Shown here in pieces: positions 1 through 9,553 of a stretch of 64,000 nt of DNA. The stretch covers positions 1,860,001 to 1,924,000 of the forward strand of contig OX463829.1 in the NCBI GenBank assembly GCA_949825045.1. The letters are read 5' to 3'. The notes below the pieces were generated by a model, which was not told where the DNA came from, made no database searches, and saw only the letters and a program-made list of their open reading frames with translations. Position 1 is the stretch's first letter, and every line of letters begins with the position of its first letter. The stretch is from Argyresthia goedartella (Eukaryota > Arthropoda > Insecta > Lepidoptera > Argyresthiidae). The translations under genes were made by a program, and so were the position numbers.

Positions 1-842
1 TCTTATCGGAAAAGATGTTTAATTGCAGGTATTGAGTTTTGTGCTTAATTATTTGTCATTATACGATTAATAATTGCTCTTTCGAATTATAATAATAATA
101 AAAAGTTTTCATATTTGATTTAATTTCTGTTAATAAGTTACTCAATTTCTATTCACTTCCGGTTTCAATGTGCAAAGAGTTTCGTTAACCTGGGTAAATA
201 TTTCAATACTCACATACTACATACATAAAATTCTTTTTTCCATATTTCAATATAAATATAGCCTTGAATGTAGTCCTACCTAGTATCATAGATAAATAAG
301 TAATAGACTGACATATTCATACAAAATAGCGTAACCTGGAATTTAGTTAGATACTAGTACGCCGACTAGATGTCACTATAGGTATCGAAGCCCATTGAAA
401 TGACCATTTAAATTGACCATTTTCATGTATCATGTAGAAGAGCTAGACGGCCTAACATGCAAGCTCTTGTCAATAGCGCGAGATGGCGTTTACATCTTAA
501 GTTCAAAATTTGCGTTCCGTTTTTAAGTAAACTTAGTTCTCGAATGTTGGTCTGTGTGATGCTCGCGCGATGTGTCTGGTTTCAGCTGGGTCGAAACACA
601 CCATTGCCGAATACGCGACCGAAGTTTGGCATGATTACGCCTGCAATGCTATGTCAATCACTTTTTTGTCTATGGTAGTATTTAATATTTTATTATAAAA
701 AATTATAAAGGTATAGTCATACAAAGTCTGTCGTTTTATGTTTTCCCATATAGACTGGTATAGAACCCTTCGTGTTCGGGTCAGAAGCCCTACTCGAACT
801 TGACCGGTTTTTTTTGTCTAATACAGGTCACTCCGGGGCCGA
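1..842. other. AT-rich non-coding stretch
   Basis: No reading frame here resembles a protein. The only recognisable piece is near 765-815, where the sequence matches the outer end of the dispersed repeat called Rep-L below (minus orientation, 'gaacccttcgtg' followed by an altered gagtcggactcgc block). Confidence 0.6.
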
Positions 843-1009
843 GGTCAGGGGGCCTACCGCGCAGGCTCCGTCGGCATCGGTGACGGCTTCATTTTGACAG
901 CTTCATGCAAGAATGAATGAACTTTATCATTATGACAATATGGCAAGTCAATTCAAGCCTCGGTATCGGGATCAAGCCGACGGGGCTTGGGCGGTAGGCC
1001 CCCAGGTCA
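843..1009. repeat. Foldback / MITE-like palindrome
   Basis: The left arm (about 843-890, containing GGGGGCCTACCGC) is repeated in reverse complement at the right end (about 960-1009, GCGGTAGGCCCCC), with a further GCCGACGG-type match inside the arms. The arms enclose about 70 bp of unrelated sequence. No clear target duplication is visible, so the class is open. Confidence 0.6.
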
Positions 1010-1065
1010 ACAGCTGTACCATAGTGAGCGCGGGGGGGGACAGAGCTTTATATATCGCATAGCTC

Positions 1066-1321
1066 TGTCACTTACTTACCCATGAAGCAACATGTCGACA
1101 ACGTCGTCAACCAGGTCAAGGTGGCACGCGCCAAGCTGCGTCCACTTCTCGACTCCAGGGCTCCTCTGAGGGCGAAGCTCGGGATCTACAAGTGCTACGT
1201 GAGATCCCGCCTCACCTACGCGGCCCCGGCATGGTACGCCCTGTGCTCGGAGACGAACAAACGGAGACTCCGAGCCCAAGAGAACCTCTCTTTGCGTGCC
1301 ATCGTCGGCGCCCCCCGCTAA
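1066..1321 (+). pseudogene. LINE reverse-transcriptase C-terminal fragment (Jockey-like)
   Basis: The plus-strand frame reads as the segment that follows the reverse-transcriptase core in Jockey-type LINEs. It has a helical stretch (HVDNVVNQVKVARAKLRPLL), then IYKCYVRSRLTYAAPAW, then RRLRAQENLSLRAIVGAP. The first third of ORF2 and the catalytic palm are absent, and the frame stops at 1319-1321 just after the GAPR motif. It is therefore a dead fragment truncated at both ends. The assignment to Jockey rather than another R1/I-group clade is inference from motif spacing. Confidence 0.7.
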
Positions 1322-1511
1322 ACGTACGGGTTTTGAAATTAAACGCTATTTAATATTATTTGTGGTAACACGGTATAAGTACAATTACATACCGATTTGG
1401 AATCGGATTAATGATTCATTAAATGACTGAGTACAGCGGCGGCAATAAGTCCTTTTGACACCTATTTGGTTACCAGCGGTATTTGTAGTTGTCAACGTGA
1501 ATCCGTGAACA

Positions 1512-1660
1512 GTGCTAACTCGCTTTCTGTCTGCTGGTTCGTTCAAGTCTTCTCACGCACCCCTTCTGGGGCGTGGGGGTTCGAGGTCAGGTAGATGGAC
1601 CTCTTCCCGAAGAATCGCCTCTGTTTCTCTCTCTGCCTCTGCCACTGGCTCTGTGTCTAA
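1512..1660 (-). repeat. GC-rich dispersed block shared with 10440-10600
   Basis: The sequence around 1550-1625 (CTCACGCACCCCTTCTGG then GAAGAATCGCCTCTGT) matches the reverse complement of 10490-10570. Read on the minus strand, both copies could encode related peptides (EAILREEVHLPD here, AILQEEIR at 10500), so this may be an eroded piece of a transposon reading frame. The parent element is not recognised. Confidence 0.55.
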
Positions 1661-1750
1661 AGTTACGGGCGGTGTAGTAGCTCTACTCCTGTGGCATTGT
1701 ATAAAGCAAGAGTCTATTGTGCGAATTGCCGTTAATACTTTCAAAGCGTT

Positions 1751-1911
1751 GAACATTAAACATTTAAATACAGGCACATATATTGCTTCTGGCCCCACCA
1801 TCACACTAGGATACCCTGTGTCGTGGGAACCATCGAAGACCTGTTTTTTTTCTTTATCGATCGGGATCGAACCCAGTATTCTCGTAGGCAGAGTAACTAC
1901 CGCAGCGCCGC
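1751..1911 (-). mobile_element. SINE-2, body part (split by MITE)
   Basis: This is the 3' part and most of the tRNA-like head of SINE-2 on the minus strand; the family is defined by the cleaner plus-strand copy at 32462-32665. The shared blocks are 'gcttctggccccac', 'taccctgtgtcgtgggaacc' and the B-box-like 'gatcgaaccc'. A hAT-like MITE (1912-2863) interrupts it, and the last bases of the head resume at 2864. Confidence 0.75.
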
Positions 1912-2863
1912 CAGGGGCGGATCCATGATTTCATTTGAGGGGGGGGGGGGGGGGGGGGGGCAAAAAATATATAAATTTGGAGTATTTTTCCCAATCGGTT
2001 TGTATGAATTAAATACATACGGTAGAATTTATTGAGGAAGGTTCTTAGAGGATAGTAGTGGTAGAACTTTTGTTACTAATAAAATAATCAACTGTTGATT
2101 ATAAGTGATAAAGTTTATTTTTTACTAAATAATTCTCGTTGAAAAGGCTTTACGAGAACATATTACAAACGGTAGAATTCACTGCTGGAGGTTCGTTCGC
2201 TCGAAGTAGTAAAATATTTTTTGATAGAGGTTGAAAAAAAAAGTTGATAAACTTGTTTACGCGACATTTTTACTAAATATTTCTCGTTCAAAAGGATGTA
2301 CGATTACCACAAACGGTATAATTGACCGAGGAAGTTTCGTAGATGTTTGTAGTGGAAGATTTTTTACAGCAGTTGTAAAAAAAGTAAAAACAAACTTGTT
2401 TGGCCGTCTTCATTATTCGTAAAAAAAAACTGAATATTTAATAGCTTTAAAGCGTATTTAGCCCATCGGATAGTGACACTGCCTACTAAGCTGACGGTCC
2501 TAGGAATCCCGGTAAGGGCAAATAATTGTGTAATGAGCATTAATATTTGTTTCTTAGTCTTGAATGTTTTCTTTTAAATATATCGTCGTCTAGCACACAT
2601 AACTCAAGCCTTGTTGAGATTACTATGGGCCCTAGTTCGATTTGAGCAAGAATGTCCTCAAAAACATATTTTTATTTTTTTATTTACCTTTAGAAATCCA
2701 CCTGTCGTAATGAATATATTTCTGTTTCCTTTACCTACCTATGAGTACCTTGTAAAAGTTCACCCGAATTGAATCGAAAAGTTGAGTCGAAAGTATGGAA
2801 TTCCTGGGTGTTTGGGGGGGGGGGGGGCATGGCCCCATGGTCCTCCCCCTGTATCCGCCAATG
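1912..2863. mobile_element. hAT-like non-autonomous transposon (MITE)
   Basis: The ends are imperfect inverted repeats (CAGGGGCGGATCC at 1912; reverse complement of the right end CATTGGCGGATAC), and the element is bounded by an 8-bp duplication, AGCGCCGC at 1904-1911 and AGCGCCAC at 2864-2871. An 8-bp duplication and ends starting CA fit the hAT superfamily. Runs of about 14-22 G lie close to both ends (about 1940-1961 and 2814-2828). There is no transposase. Inside are three approximate tandem units (about 2018, 2168 and 2310, each with an ACGGTAGAATT-type block) and a SINE-3 copy. Confidence 0.72.
2446..2690 (+). mobile_element. SINE-3 copy
   Basis: A tRNA-like head (TAGTGACACTGCCTACTAAG, then an eroded B box before 'cccggtaagggc') is followed by a body with 'tgtaatgagca', 'cgtcgtctagcacacata' and 'gggccctagttcg', ending in an AT-rich tail. 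The same family occurs inverted at 3095-3345. It lies inside the hAT-like MITE, so it arrived there later or was carried along. Confidence 0.65.
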
Positions 2864-2876
2864 AGCGCCACAGAGC
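2864..2876 (-). mobile_element. SINE-2, remaining end of the head
   Basis: This short segment (AGCGCCACAGAG) continues the SINE-2 head interrupted at 1911; its first 8 bases are the right copy of the hAT-type target duplication. Confidence 0.6.
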
Positions 2877-3094
2877 TGGTTAATGAACTTGTACTACTCC
2901 AGTCTGGTGCTAGCTAGGTTTAGGCATTTCGGGCTTCACGATCACAACACAGCTGACTAGATTTCAGGGTTTCACCGCTGCTGATAAGCTTATGGCATGA
3001 TTATCTATTAAGGGACTAAATTGCTAATGAGATCAAACAGATTACTTTAGCTGTACGCGTCGGTGTGCGATTTAGGTAAGTAGGTAGTTACGTA

Positions 3095-3345
3095 CGTACG
3101 AGGATCTTACACAAATCGAACAAGGCCCATAGGAAGTTCAAGAAGGCTTATGTTATTGGTACCGGACGACGATCTATTTAATAGAGATAAATACTTACGT
3201 AAATACATAGAAGACATCCAAGACTAAGAAACAAATATTCAGGCTCATCACACAAATATTTGCCCTTACCGGGATTCGTACCCAGGACCGCCAGGACAGC
3301 TTCGTAGGCTGAGTCTTACCCGCTAGGTTAATCCGATCGTCAAAA
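3095..3345 (-). mobile_element. SINE-3 copy, inverted
   Basis: On the minus strand this reads as the same family as 2446-2690. The tRNA-like head is at the right (around 3280-3340, with GGATTCGTACCC as the B-box region) and the body with 'aaatatttg' and 'acgacgatc' runs leftwards. It is diverged from the other copy. Confidence 0.65.
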
Positions 3346-3366
3346 TAAACATTTATATAAAAATCC

Positions 3367-3459
3367 TAGACCTGGGGTTTTTTTTCTTTATCCCTAGCCG
3401 CGATCGAACCTGGGACCTCTCGCATGGTAGGCAGCGCCACGACCGCAGCGCCACAGAAC
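3367..3459 (-). mobile_element. SINE-2 head fragment
   Basis: The minus strand carries the SINE-2 tRNA-like head ('gcgctgcggtcgtggcgctg', then 'gaggtcccaggttcgatc') followed by the A-rich junction. The SINE body is missing, so the copy is truncated. Confidence 0.7.
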
Positions 3460-3563
3460 ATCAGATATCGGACCACCTTCAGCCTTATCTCCGTGATTGT
3501 CATTCATCATCATCATCAGCCAGATCGGTCGTCGATATTACCAACATCGAGTCCTGGATTCGA

Positions 3564-3652
3564 TTGGCACAAGACCGGATAAGTTGGCACAAGACCGGAT
3601 AAGTTGGCACAAGACCGGATAAGTTGGCACAAGACCGGATAAGTTGGCACAA
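3564..3652. repeat. 20-bp tandem repeat, about 4.5 copies
   Basis: The unit TTGGCACAAGACCGGATAAG repeats head to tail with no spacers and almost no differences. The copies are too uniform to be old. Confidence 0.9.
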
Positions 3653-3849
3653 ACAGGAGGAAGTTTATATGTAGCAGTGTGAGGATACAGGCTGCCGATA
3701 ATTATCATTGGTATCTCTATTCTCTTAGGGGATTTTCTATCTTCAATATCAGATGATATAATATGTATATGTCACCGGAAAATAATACGATCCGCAAGTT
3801 CATAAATTTCCTAGGAAATTTATAAACTTCCTTCTAGAATATATTAGAC

Positions 3850-3886
3850 TAGGTTAGGTTAGGTTAGGTTATGTTAGGTTAGGTTA
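3850..3886 (+). repeat. (TTAGG)n telomere-type array, left part
   Basis: This is a head-to-tail TTAGG array with one variant unit (TTATG), ending at the 5' end of the SART-like element. TTAGG is the usual insect telomeric unit, but here it is internal to a MITE. Confidence 0.9.
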
Positions 3887-4196
3887 GGGGGGTACGAAGT
3901 CAGATCACCTCGTCGTGGTGTACCCTGGAAACACTGGTTCTGTCCCAGTGGCTAAGAGTCTGACATGGCTCCCTGATTTTCACCCTGCTCGTTGCAGAGG
4001 AGTTAGTCGGGGTGCACGAGGAGGCCCTCCTGCATTTCCTCTGCTCATCAGAGAACATTGCGGAGGGCAGAGGAGTGGAGTGGAGAACACCACTATAAAA
4101 AATCCCTAATCCCAAAGTCTGACGTGCTGAGGGGATGAATGGCGGGAGGGAGTCCCGTCCCAAGCGGACGAAGCTGTGGATCAGCAAAACCATGAA

Positions 4197-6431
4197 ATGA
4201 GTGCAAAAACTACATGTATACCCCAGGAGGGTACCACCGGCTCCGTCGGTGGAGAATCCCTCCCTGTGCCTTCGGGCACAGGCTGCCCCTCGTTCTCTGG
4301 GGAGGGCAACACCCATTTTGAAGAGGACCGAGAAGGTCGGAGATCTGCTGTTCCGGGCAGTCGCCTGGAAATAGCGCTGAGTCCTCTCAGGCTGAGAGGC
4401 GGAGGTGGCGATGGGGATGGTGGTGCTTTAAGCACGCCCCCGATGCGGGCTGAGCCGGCTGCAGCTCCCCCGCGAGACGCAAAAGGGCGCTTCAGGCGTC
4501 CACCCACACCAACACCAGTCATTAACACCAGGCTGGTGTCGACGGACGGCGAGGAGTCTGATGTTTCCTCAGCAATGTCACTGTCAAGGCCCCCATCAGC
4601 AGCATCGATGGGAGGCAAGAGTAGAAAGCGGACGCTATCCACTTCAATGGACTATGCAGACGGAGACCTGGACCCGTCCGCTGCTCCGAAAAAGACGCGG
4701 GCGAAGCGGTCACTCCCTAGCGTAGAGGAGCTGGCTGCATCTATGGCGAATATGCCTACCGCGGAAATTCAGAGTTTGATGCGGAGCAACCTTGAGACGG
4801 TGGAAAAGGTCTCTGACACCTCTAGCCATCTTAAGGGCAACTACGTCCGGAGCCTTAGGATGGCAGCGAGGAAGGTTCAGGCCGGAAGCGAGGAATTGGC
4901 TCGGAGGACTAACTCCGATGCCAACATTGAGAGGCTGGAGCGGGAAAACGCAGAACTGCGCTCACAGCTCGCTTCTCTCAATGCAACGGTCGAGGGGCTG
5001 AGGAAAGAGCTTGCAGTCTTCTCTCAGACCTCCACCTCTCAGCCAGGGCCTAGCCGTGCTGCCAATCCACCATCCGGTATGGCACAGCCTGAGCCAATGC
5101 GTCCCCTGCCCTCCAAAGGCAAGAGCCCAGCGGCTGCGTTGCGGAGACCCGCAGAAACGCTGTCATCTGTTGTGCCAGCTCCGGCGACGGTGGCAATACT
5201 GACCGAACCGAGGACCCCGACAGCGGCCTGGGAAGCCCAGCTGATGGGGCGCATCGGCGCCTTAATTGATGAAAGACTCGGGAAGAGATCGACGACGCAA
5301 GCTCGGATAGCCCCGGAAACCTCGACACAAACCAAACAGAAGAGGTTGAAAAGGAGGAAGAAGAAAAATGGGGAAACCAGTGATGGGAGCCAGGCACCGC
5401 CTGTCGATGTAAACCGACAGCAGCTGCAGTCTACGCAATCCCCGCAGGCAGCCACCCAAAGGGAGGCTGCAGCCGAGGCGGAGGACACCTGGACGCAGGT
5501 TGTGAGGCGCAAAGCGCTGCCACAGACTGCGTCTGCGCCACCGGCTTCGCATCGACCCCGAATGCCTGCATCAGCTGCAGTTAAGCTGCCGAGGCCGCCT
5601 ACAACTGCCGTTGTCACCGTCACCATAGACGAAGGCGCTAAGGTGACGTATGCCACAGTTATGAGAGCCGCTAAGGAGCAGGTAAACCTCCCAGACTGTG
5701 GCATTGTGACGGGCTTACGTATGCGCCAGGCCCAAACGGGGGGCCTCATTTTAGAGGTTCCCGGCCCGGACAGCTCTACAAAAGCAGAGGCGCTCTGCGG
5801 ACGTCTGCGGGTAGCACTGGCTGACATGCCAGTGCGCGTGGCACGACCCATCGCGACGGCAGACGTTCGGGTGATGGATCTCGATGACTCCATCACCCAA
5901 GAAGAGCTGATTGCGGCGATAGCTGCAGTTGGGGGCTGCGAAGCTGCAGACATCAAGGCTGGTGAGATCCGACGCTCTACTGGCGGGCTCGGTACCACAG
6001 TAGTGAATGGCCCTATCGTGGCGATGCGCAAGCTGGCCACAGCAAAGCGCATTGACGTGGGATGGGCCTCCGTCAAGGTAGAGGCATTAGAGAAGCGCCC
6101 AATGCGATGCTTCCTATGCCTTGAGGTCGGCCACGTTAGCAGGAACTGCTCCACGGGGGTTGACCGCTCGGGATGCTGCTTTGCCTGTGGCCAAAGAGGT
6201 CACAAGGCCAGGGACTGCAAAGCGGCTGTTCCAAGGTGCCCAGTCTGTGCAGATCTGAACAGGCCCGCAAACCACAGGATGGGTGCAAAGGCGTGCAATC
6301 CTCCAAGGAGAAAGCGGAGGGGCAAGCAAGGCCCCGGCTCTGCAACCCCCACCAATGAGGCGGTGCCGTCAGGAGCACCAACTGGACAGGGCGCAAGCCC
6401 TGCTCTAGCGGAGGCGGCCATGGAGACGTAA
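4197..6431 (+). CDS. ORF1, gag-like RNA-binding protein of the SART-like element
   Basis: About 744 residues from the first in-frame ATG at 4197; the open frame begins after a stop at 4128-4130, and a GTG at 4176 is less likely as a start. The N-terminal half is rich in Ser, Pro, Ala and charged residues. A leucine heptad stretch (IERLERENAELRSQL, near residue 245) predicts a coiled coil, and a basic cluster KRLKRRKKK (near 381) looks like a nuclear localisation signal. After the conserved R1-type gag domain come three cysteine knuckles near residues 636-700: CFLCLEVGHVSRNC, CFACGQRGHKARDC and a third CPVC...H...C. In this family ORF1 binds the element RNA and takes it to telomeres. The stop lies inside the open frame of ORF2. 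Confidence 0.88.
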   Translation: MSAKTTCIPQEGTTGSVGGESLPVPSGTGCPSFSGEGNTHFEEDREGRRSAVPGSRLEIALSPLRLRGGGGDGDGGALSTPPMRAEPAAAPPRDAKGRFRRPPTPTPVINTRLVSTDGEESDVSSAMSLSRPPSAASMGGKSRKRTLSTSMDYADGDLDPSAAPKKTRAKRSLPSVEELAASMANMPTAEIQSLMRSNLETVEKVSDTSSHLKGNYVRSLRMAARKVQAGSEELARRTNSDANIERLERENAELRSQLASLNATVEGLRKELAVFSQTSTSQPGPSRAANPPSGMAQPEPMRPLPSKGKSPAAALRRPAETLSSVVPAPATVAILTEPRTPTAAWEAQLMGRIGALIDERLGKRSTTQARIAPETSTQTKQKRLKRRKKKNGETSDGSQAPPVDVNRQQLQSTQSPQAATQREAAAEAEDTWTQVVRRKALPQTASAPPASHRPRMPASAAVKLPRPPTTAVVTVTIDEGAKVTYATVMRAAKEQVNLPDCGIVTGLRMRQAQTGGLILEVPGPDSSTKAEALCGRLRVALADMPVRVARPIATADVRVMDLDDSITQEELIAAIAAVGGCEAADIKAGEIRRSTGGLGTTVVNGPIVAMRKLATAKRIDVGWASVKVEALEKRPMRCFLCLEVGHVSRNCSTGVDRSGCCFACGQRGHKARDCKAAVPRCPVCADLNRPANHRMGAKACNPPRRKRRGKQGPGSATPTNEAVPSGAPTGQGASPALAEAAMET

Positions 6432-9400
6432 AATTCAACAGCTACGTCCTCCAATGCAACCTGAATCACTGCAGGAGTGCGCAGGACTTGCTACTGCACA
6501 CCCTTGCAGAACATCGGGTTGCTCTGGCCGTCGCGGCAGAACCCTACCAGGTCCCGGACCATCCTCGATGGTTCGGTGACTCGACGGGCTCAGTCGCAAT
6601 CCACTGGAGGGGTGGTGAGGGGGACCCTCACTGCGCCTTGCTTGAGCAAGGACAGGGATTCATCGCAGTGGAGTGGGGCCCCCTTGCCATTATCGGCTGC
6701 TATATCTCCCCAAACATACCCCTCGCACAGTTCGAAGGGTTCCTTGACCGGCTAGCGGCCTCCGCCCGTCGCTGGTCAACACAGCCGGTCATTGTCATGG
6801 GCGACTTTAACGCGCGGTCTAGCGCGTGGGGGGATGCCCGGGACAATGTTAGGGGAGATACGGTGCTGGAATGGGCGGCAGGACTCGACCTCCGTTTGTT
6901 AAATCGGGGGTCAACAAACACGTGCGTGCGCGTGCAGGGGGAGTCGATAGTCGATCTATCATGGGCGTCTCCTTCTGCACTGCGCTTGGTGACAGGTTGG
7001 AGAGTGGCGGAGGAGATGGTCACGCTCTCTGACCACCGCCACATTATAATTAATGTGGAAATCCGCCGCCACAACAGGGCCCTGCGGCCTGATCGACGGA
7101 GCGGCCCACCGCAACGGTGGTCCCTCAAGCGGCTTGACAGAGATCTGCTCGAGTCTGCTGCCATCGTTGCTTCGTGGTCGTTAGGACACGAAGAGGTCTC
7201 GCCCGATCCTGAAAGGGAGGCGGGTAGATTCGGGGAAACGTTGGCGTCTATTTGCGACGCCTCGATGCCCCGAATCAGACACTCCGATGGAAAAGGGGCG
7301 TACTGGTGGTCGGAGGAGATTGCGCAGCTGCGCGAGGCATGCCTGCGTACCCGCCGCCAGTACCAAAGATCCCGAAGACGACGGCGAGCCACCGCCAGCG
7401 AACGAGACGAGAGCTACGTGGTCTATCGAGACGCTTCCAAAGCACTCAGCGATGCTATCGCTAGTGCAAGGTCTCGGTCCTGGAATGAACTCCTCGACGA
7501 GCTGAACAGGGATCCATGGGGGCGCCCGTACAAAATGGTACTGGGCAAGCTCAGACCATGGGTCCCTCCATTGACGATGACCCTGGAGCCCGGCTTCGTG
7601 GGGAGGGTGGTAGACACGCTCTTCCCCAGATTCCAGGATCATCCGCCACCTCTAACCGAAGCGGATTCGATTGAATTTGATTCCGACAGGTTGGGGGTGA
7701 CGGTCGAGGAGTTGGACCGAGCCGTGAAGCGTCTCATGGCGAAGAACACAGCGCCCGGGCCAGATGGAGTTCCCGGCAAGGCGCTGGGTTTAGCTCTCGC
7801 CGCTGGATTGGGTGACTACCTGAGGCAGCTGTTCACCAGCTGCCTCCAAAATGGCGTCTTCCCTTCCGGCTGGAAGCTGGCGAAGTTGGTACTCATATGG
7901 AAGTCAGGTCGACCCGCAGACTCGCCCTCTGCCTACCGACCCATATGCCTGTTGAGTGAAGTCGGCAAACTCTTTGAGAGAGTCGTTGCCGAGCGACTCA
8001 ACGGGCATCTAGCTTGCACAGGTCCCGACCTGTCGGAAGCCCAGTTCGGCTTCCGCCGTGCACGGTCGACGGTGGACGCGATACTACGCGTCCGAACACT
8101 GTCGACCCAGGTCGTCTCACAGGGTAGGGTGGCGTTAGCGGTATCGCTCGATATTGTTAACGCCTTTAACTCCCTGCCTTGGTCGAGCATCAGGGAGGCG
8201 CTCAACTATCACCGAGTGCCCCCATACCTGAAGCAAGTTGTCGGAGCATACCTGTGCAACAGGGACATTACGTTCCCGGGTCGGGATGGCGAAAGTCATC
8301 AGAGAGAGGTCGAGTGCGGGGTTCCCCAGGGGTCGGTTCTAGGCCCACTCCTGTGGAATCTCGCATACGATAAAGTACTGCGGGTTGAGGTCACGGTCGG
8401 CGTGAACCTGGTCTGCTATGCAGACGATACCCTGGTGCTCGCCGAGGGTGACGACTTCCAGAGTACCATCAGGCTCGCTGAAACCGGAGTGTCTCGCGTC
8501 GTCGAGGAGATCGAGGGGCTGGGATTGCGTGTGGCGCCTCAGAAGACTGAGGCGATCTGGTTCCACAAACTCCCGCGAGGGAGGGAACCGCCCAGCTCCT
8601 CGATTCGCGTGGGTGACGTACTGGTCCAGGTGGGGCAGTACATGAAGTACTTGGGCCTCATCCTGGACAGTCGATGGGGCTTCGAGGAACATTTCCGTCG
8701 CCTGGTCCCCCGGCTTGAGCGGACAGCTGGTGCTCTACACCGACTGCTGCCAAACCTTGGGGGCCCTGAGGAGGGAGTCCGCCGCCTCTACGGGGGCGTA
8801 CTGCGGTCCATGGCCCTTTACGGGGCGCCCGTCTGGTCACCTCGACTGACGGGCGTCCGGCGCAACAGAGCACCTCTCTGTAGCGTCCAACGTGGGGTGG
8901 CCATTCGGATCGCAAGAGGTTACCGGACGGTATCCCTTGAGGCGGCCACTATCCTGGCGCGCTTTCTTCCGCTGGACCTCCTGGCAGAGATGGACGCGCG
9001 GGTGTATGCGCGTCTCCACCGGGAGGAGGCGGAGGATAGAACGCCGACGGAAATTCGGCAGGAAGAGCGGCGAGCCGCAATAGCGAAGTGGCGCGAGAGG
9101 CTTTCTGAGCCATGGATCTCGCGCCAGCGCGCCGTAGGCGCTATCCTGCCGAACCTCGAAGCCTGGCTCGAAAGAAAGACGTACGTCACCTTCCGGCTGA
9201 CGCAGGTGCTTACCGGACACGGTTGTTTCGGTGAGTACCTGTATCGGATCGGACGCGAACCGACGGCGCAGTGTCACCATTGCGGGAGCGACCAGGACTC
9301 AGCCCAGCACACGCTGGAGGAATGCCCTACGTGGGCCTCCGAGCGAGAAGTCCTGGTGGCCCGGATCGGGCGAGACCTCTCTCCGCCAGCAGTAGTTGCG

Positions 9401-9553
9401 GCTATGCTGGCGGATCAAGAGTCGTGGAGCGCAGTGGTCTCCTTCTGCGAAGCAGTAATGCTCCAGAAGGAGGACGCGGAGCGGGATCGGGAGAGGGCTG
9501 ATCCCGTTCGTAGGCGCAGACGACGCAGGGGCGGTGGCGTGGGCCGCCCTTGA
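6359..9553 (+). CDS. ORF2, endonuclease-reverse transcriptase of the SART-like element
   Basis: The frame is open from 6359 to the stop at 9551-9553 (1064 codons) and overlaps the end of ORF1 by about 70 bp. No in-frame ATG lies near the overlap; endonuclease-like sequence (VLQCNLNHCRSAQDLL) already starts near 6443, upstream of a possible TTG start at 6488, so the true start is uncertain. The apurinic-type endonuclease shows AEPY (near residue 58), GDFNARSSAWGD (147) and SDHRH (223), which nicks the target. Reverse-transcriptase motifs follow: SLDIVNAFNSLPW (near 595), GVPQGSVLGP (653) and CYADDT with the two catalytic Asp (686). A C-terminal CHHC-type knuckle, CHHCGSDQDSAQHTLEEC, is near residue 971. 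Every catalytic residue I looked for is present. Confidence 0.9.
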   Translation, partial: GGAVRSTNWTGRKPCSSGGGHGDVKFNSYVLQCNLNHCRSAQDLLLHTLAEHRVALAVAAEPYQVPDHPRWFGDSTGSVAIHWRGGEGDPHCALLEQGQGFIAVEWGPLAIIGCYISPNIPLAQFEGFLDRLAASARRWSTQPVIVMGDFNARSSAWGDARDNVRGDTVLEWAAGLDLRLLNRGSTNTCVRVQGESIVDLSWASPSALRLVTGWRVAEEMVTLSDHRHIIINVEIRRHNRALRPDRRSGPPQRWSLKRLDRDLLESAAIVASWSLGHEEVSPDPEREAGRFGETLASICDASMPRIRHSDGKGAYWWSEEIAQLREACLRTRRQYQRSRRRRRATASERDESYVVYRDASKALSDAIASARSRSWNELLDELNRDPWGRPYKMVLGKLRPWVPPLTMTLEPGFVGRVVDTLFPRFQDHPPPLTEADSIEFDSDRLGVTVEELDRAVKRLMAKNTAPGPDGVPGKALGLALAAGLGDYLRQLFTSCLQNGVFPSGWKLAKLVLIWKSGRPADSPSAYRPICLLSEVGKLFERVVAERLNGHLACTGPDLSEAQFGFRRARSTVDAILRVRTLSTQVVSQGRVALAVSLDIVNAFNSLPWSSIREALNYHRVPPYLKQVVGAYLCNRDITFPGRDGESHQREVECGVPQGSVLGPLLWNLAYDKVLRVEVTVGVNLVCYADDTLVLAEGDDFQSTIRLAETGVSRVVEEIEGLGLRVAPQKTEAIWFHKLPRGREPPSSSIRVGDVLVQVGQYMKYLGLILDSRWGFEEHFRRLVPRLERTAGALHRLLPNLGGPEEGVRRLYGGVLRSMALYGAPVWSPRLTGVRRNRAPLCSVQRGVAIRIARGYRTVSLEAATILARFLPLDLLAEMDARVYARLHREEAEDRTPTEIRQEERRAAIAKWRERLSEPWISRQRAVGAILPNLEAWLERKTYVTFRLTQVLTGHGCFGEYLYRIGREPTAQCHHCGSDQDSAQHTLEECPTWASEREVLVARIGRDLSPPAVVAAMLADQESWSAVVSFCEAVMLQKEDAERDRERADPVRRRRRRRGGGVGRP

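Noticed and set aside
457..678. 73-codon frame near the left edge
   Set aside because: No motif, AT-rich surroundings, no splice or promoter context.
3564..3652. CRISPR-like array
   Set aside because: The 20-bp units are directly adjacent without spacers, and the DNA is eukaryotic.
5039..6154. 371-codon open frame on the minus strand
   Set aside because: It lies antisense to ORF1 of the SART-like element in GC-rich DNA, where long antisense frames arise easily. Its composition mirrors the sense codons and no family motif is present. The same holds for the other antisense frames between 4180 and 9600.
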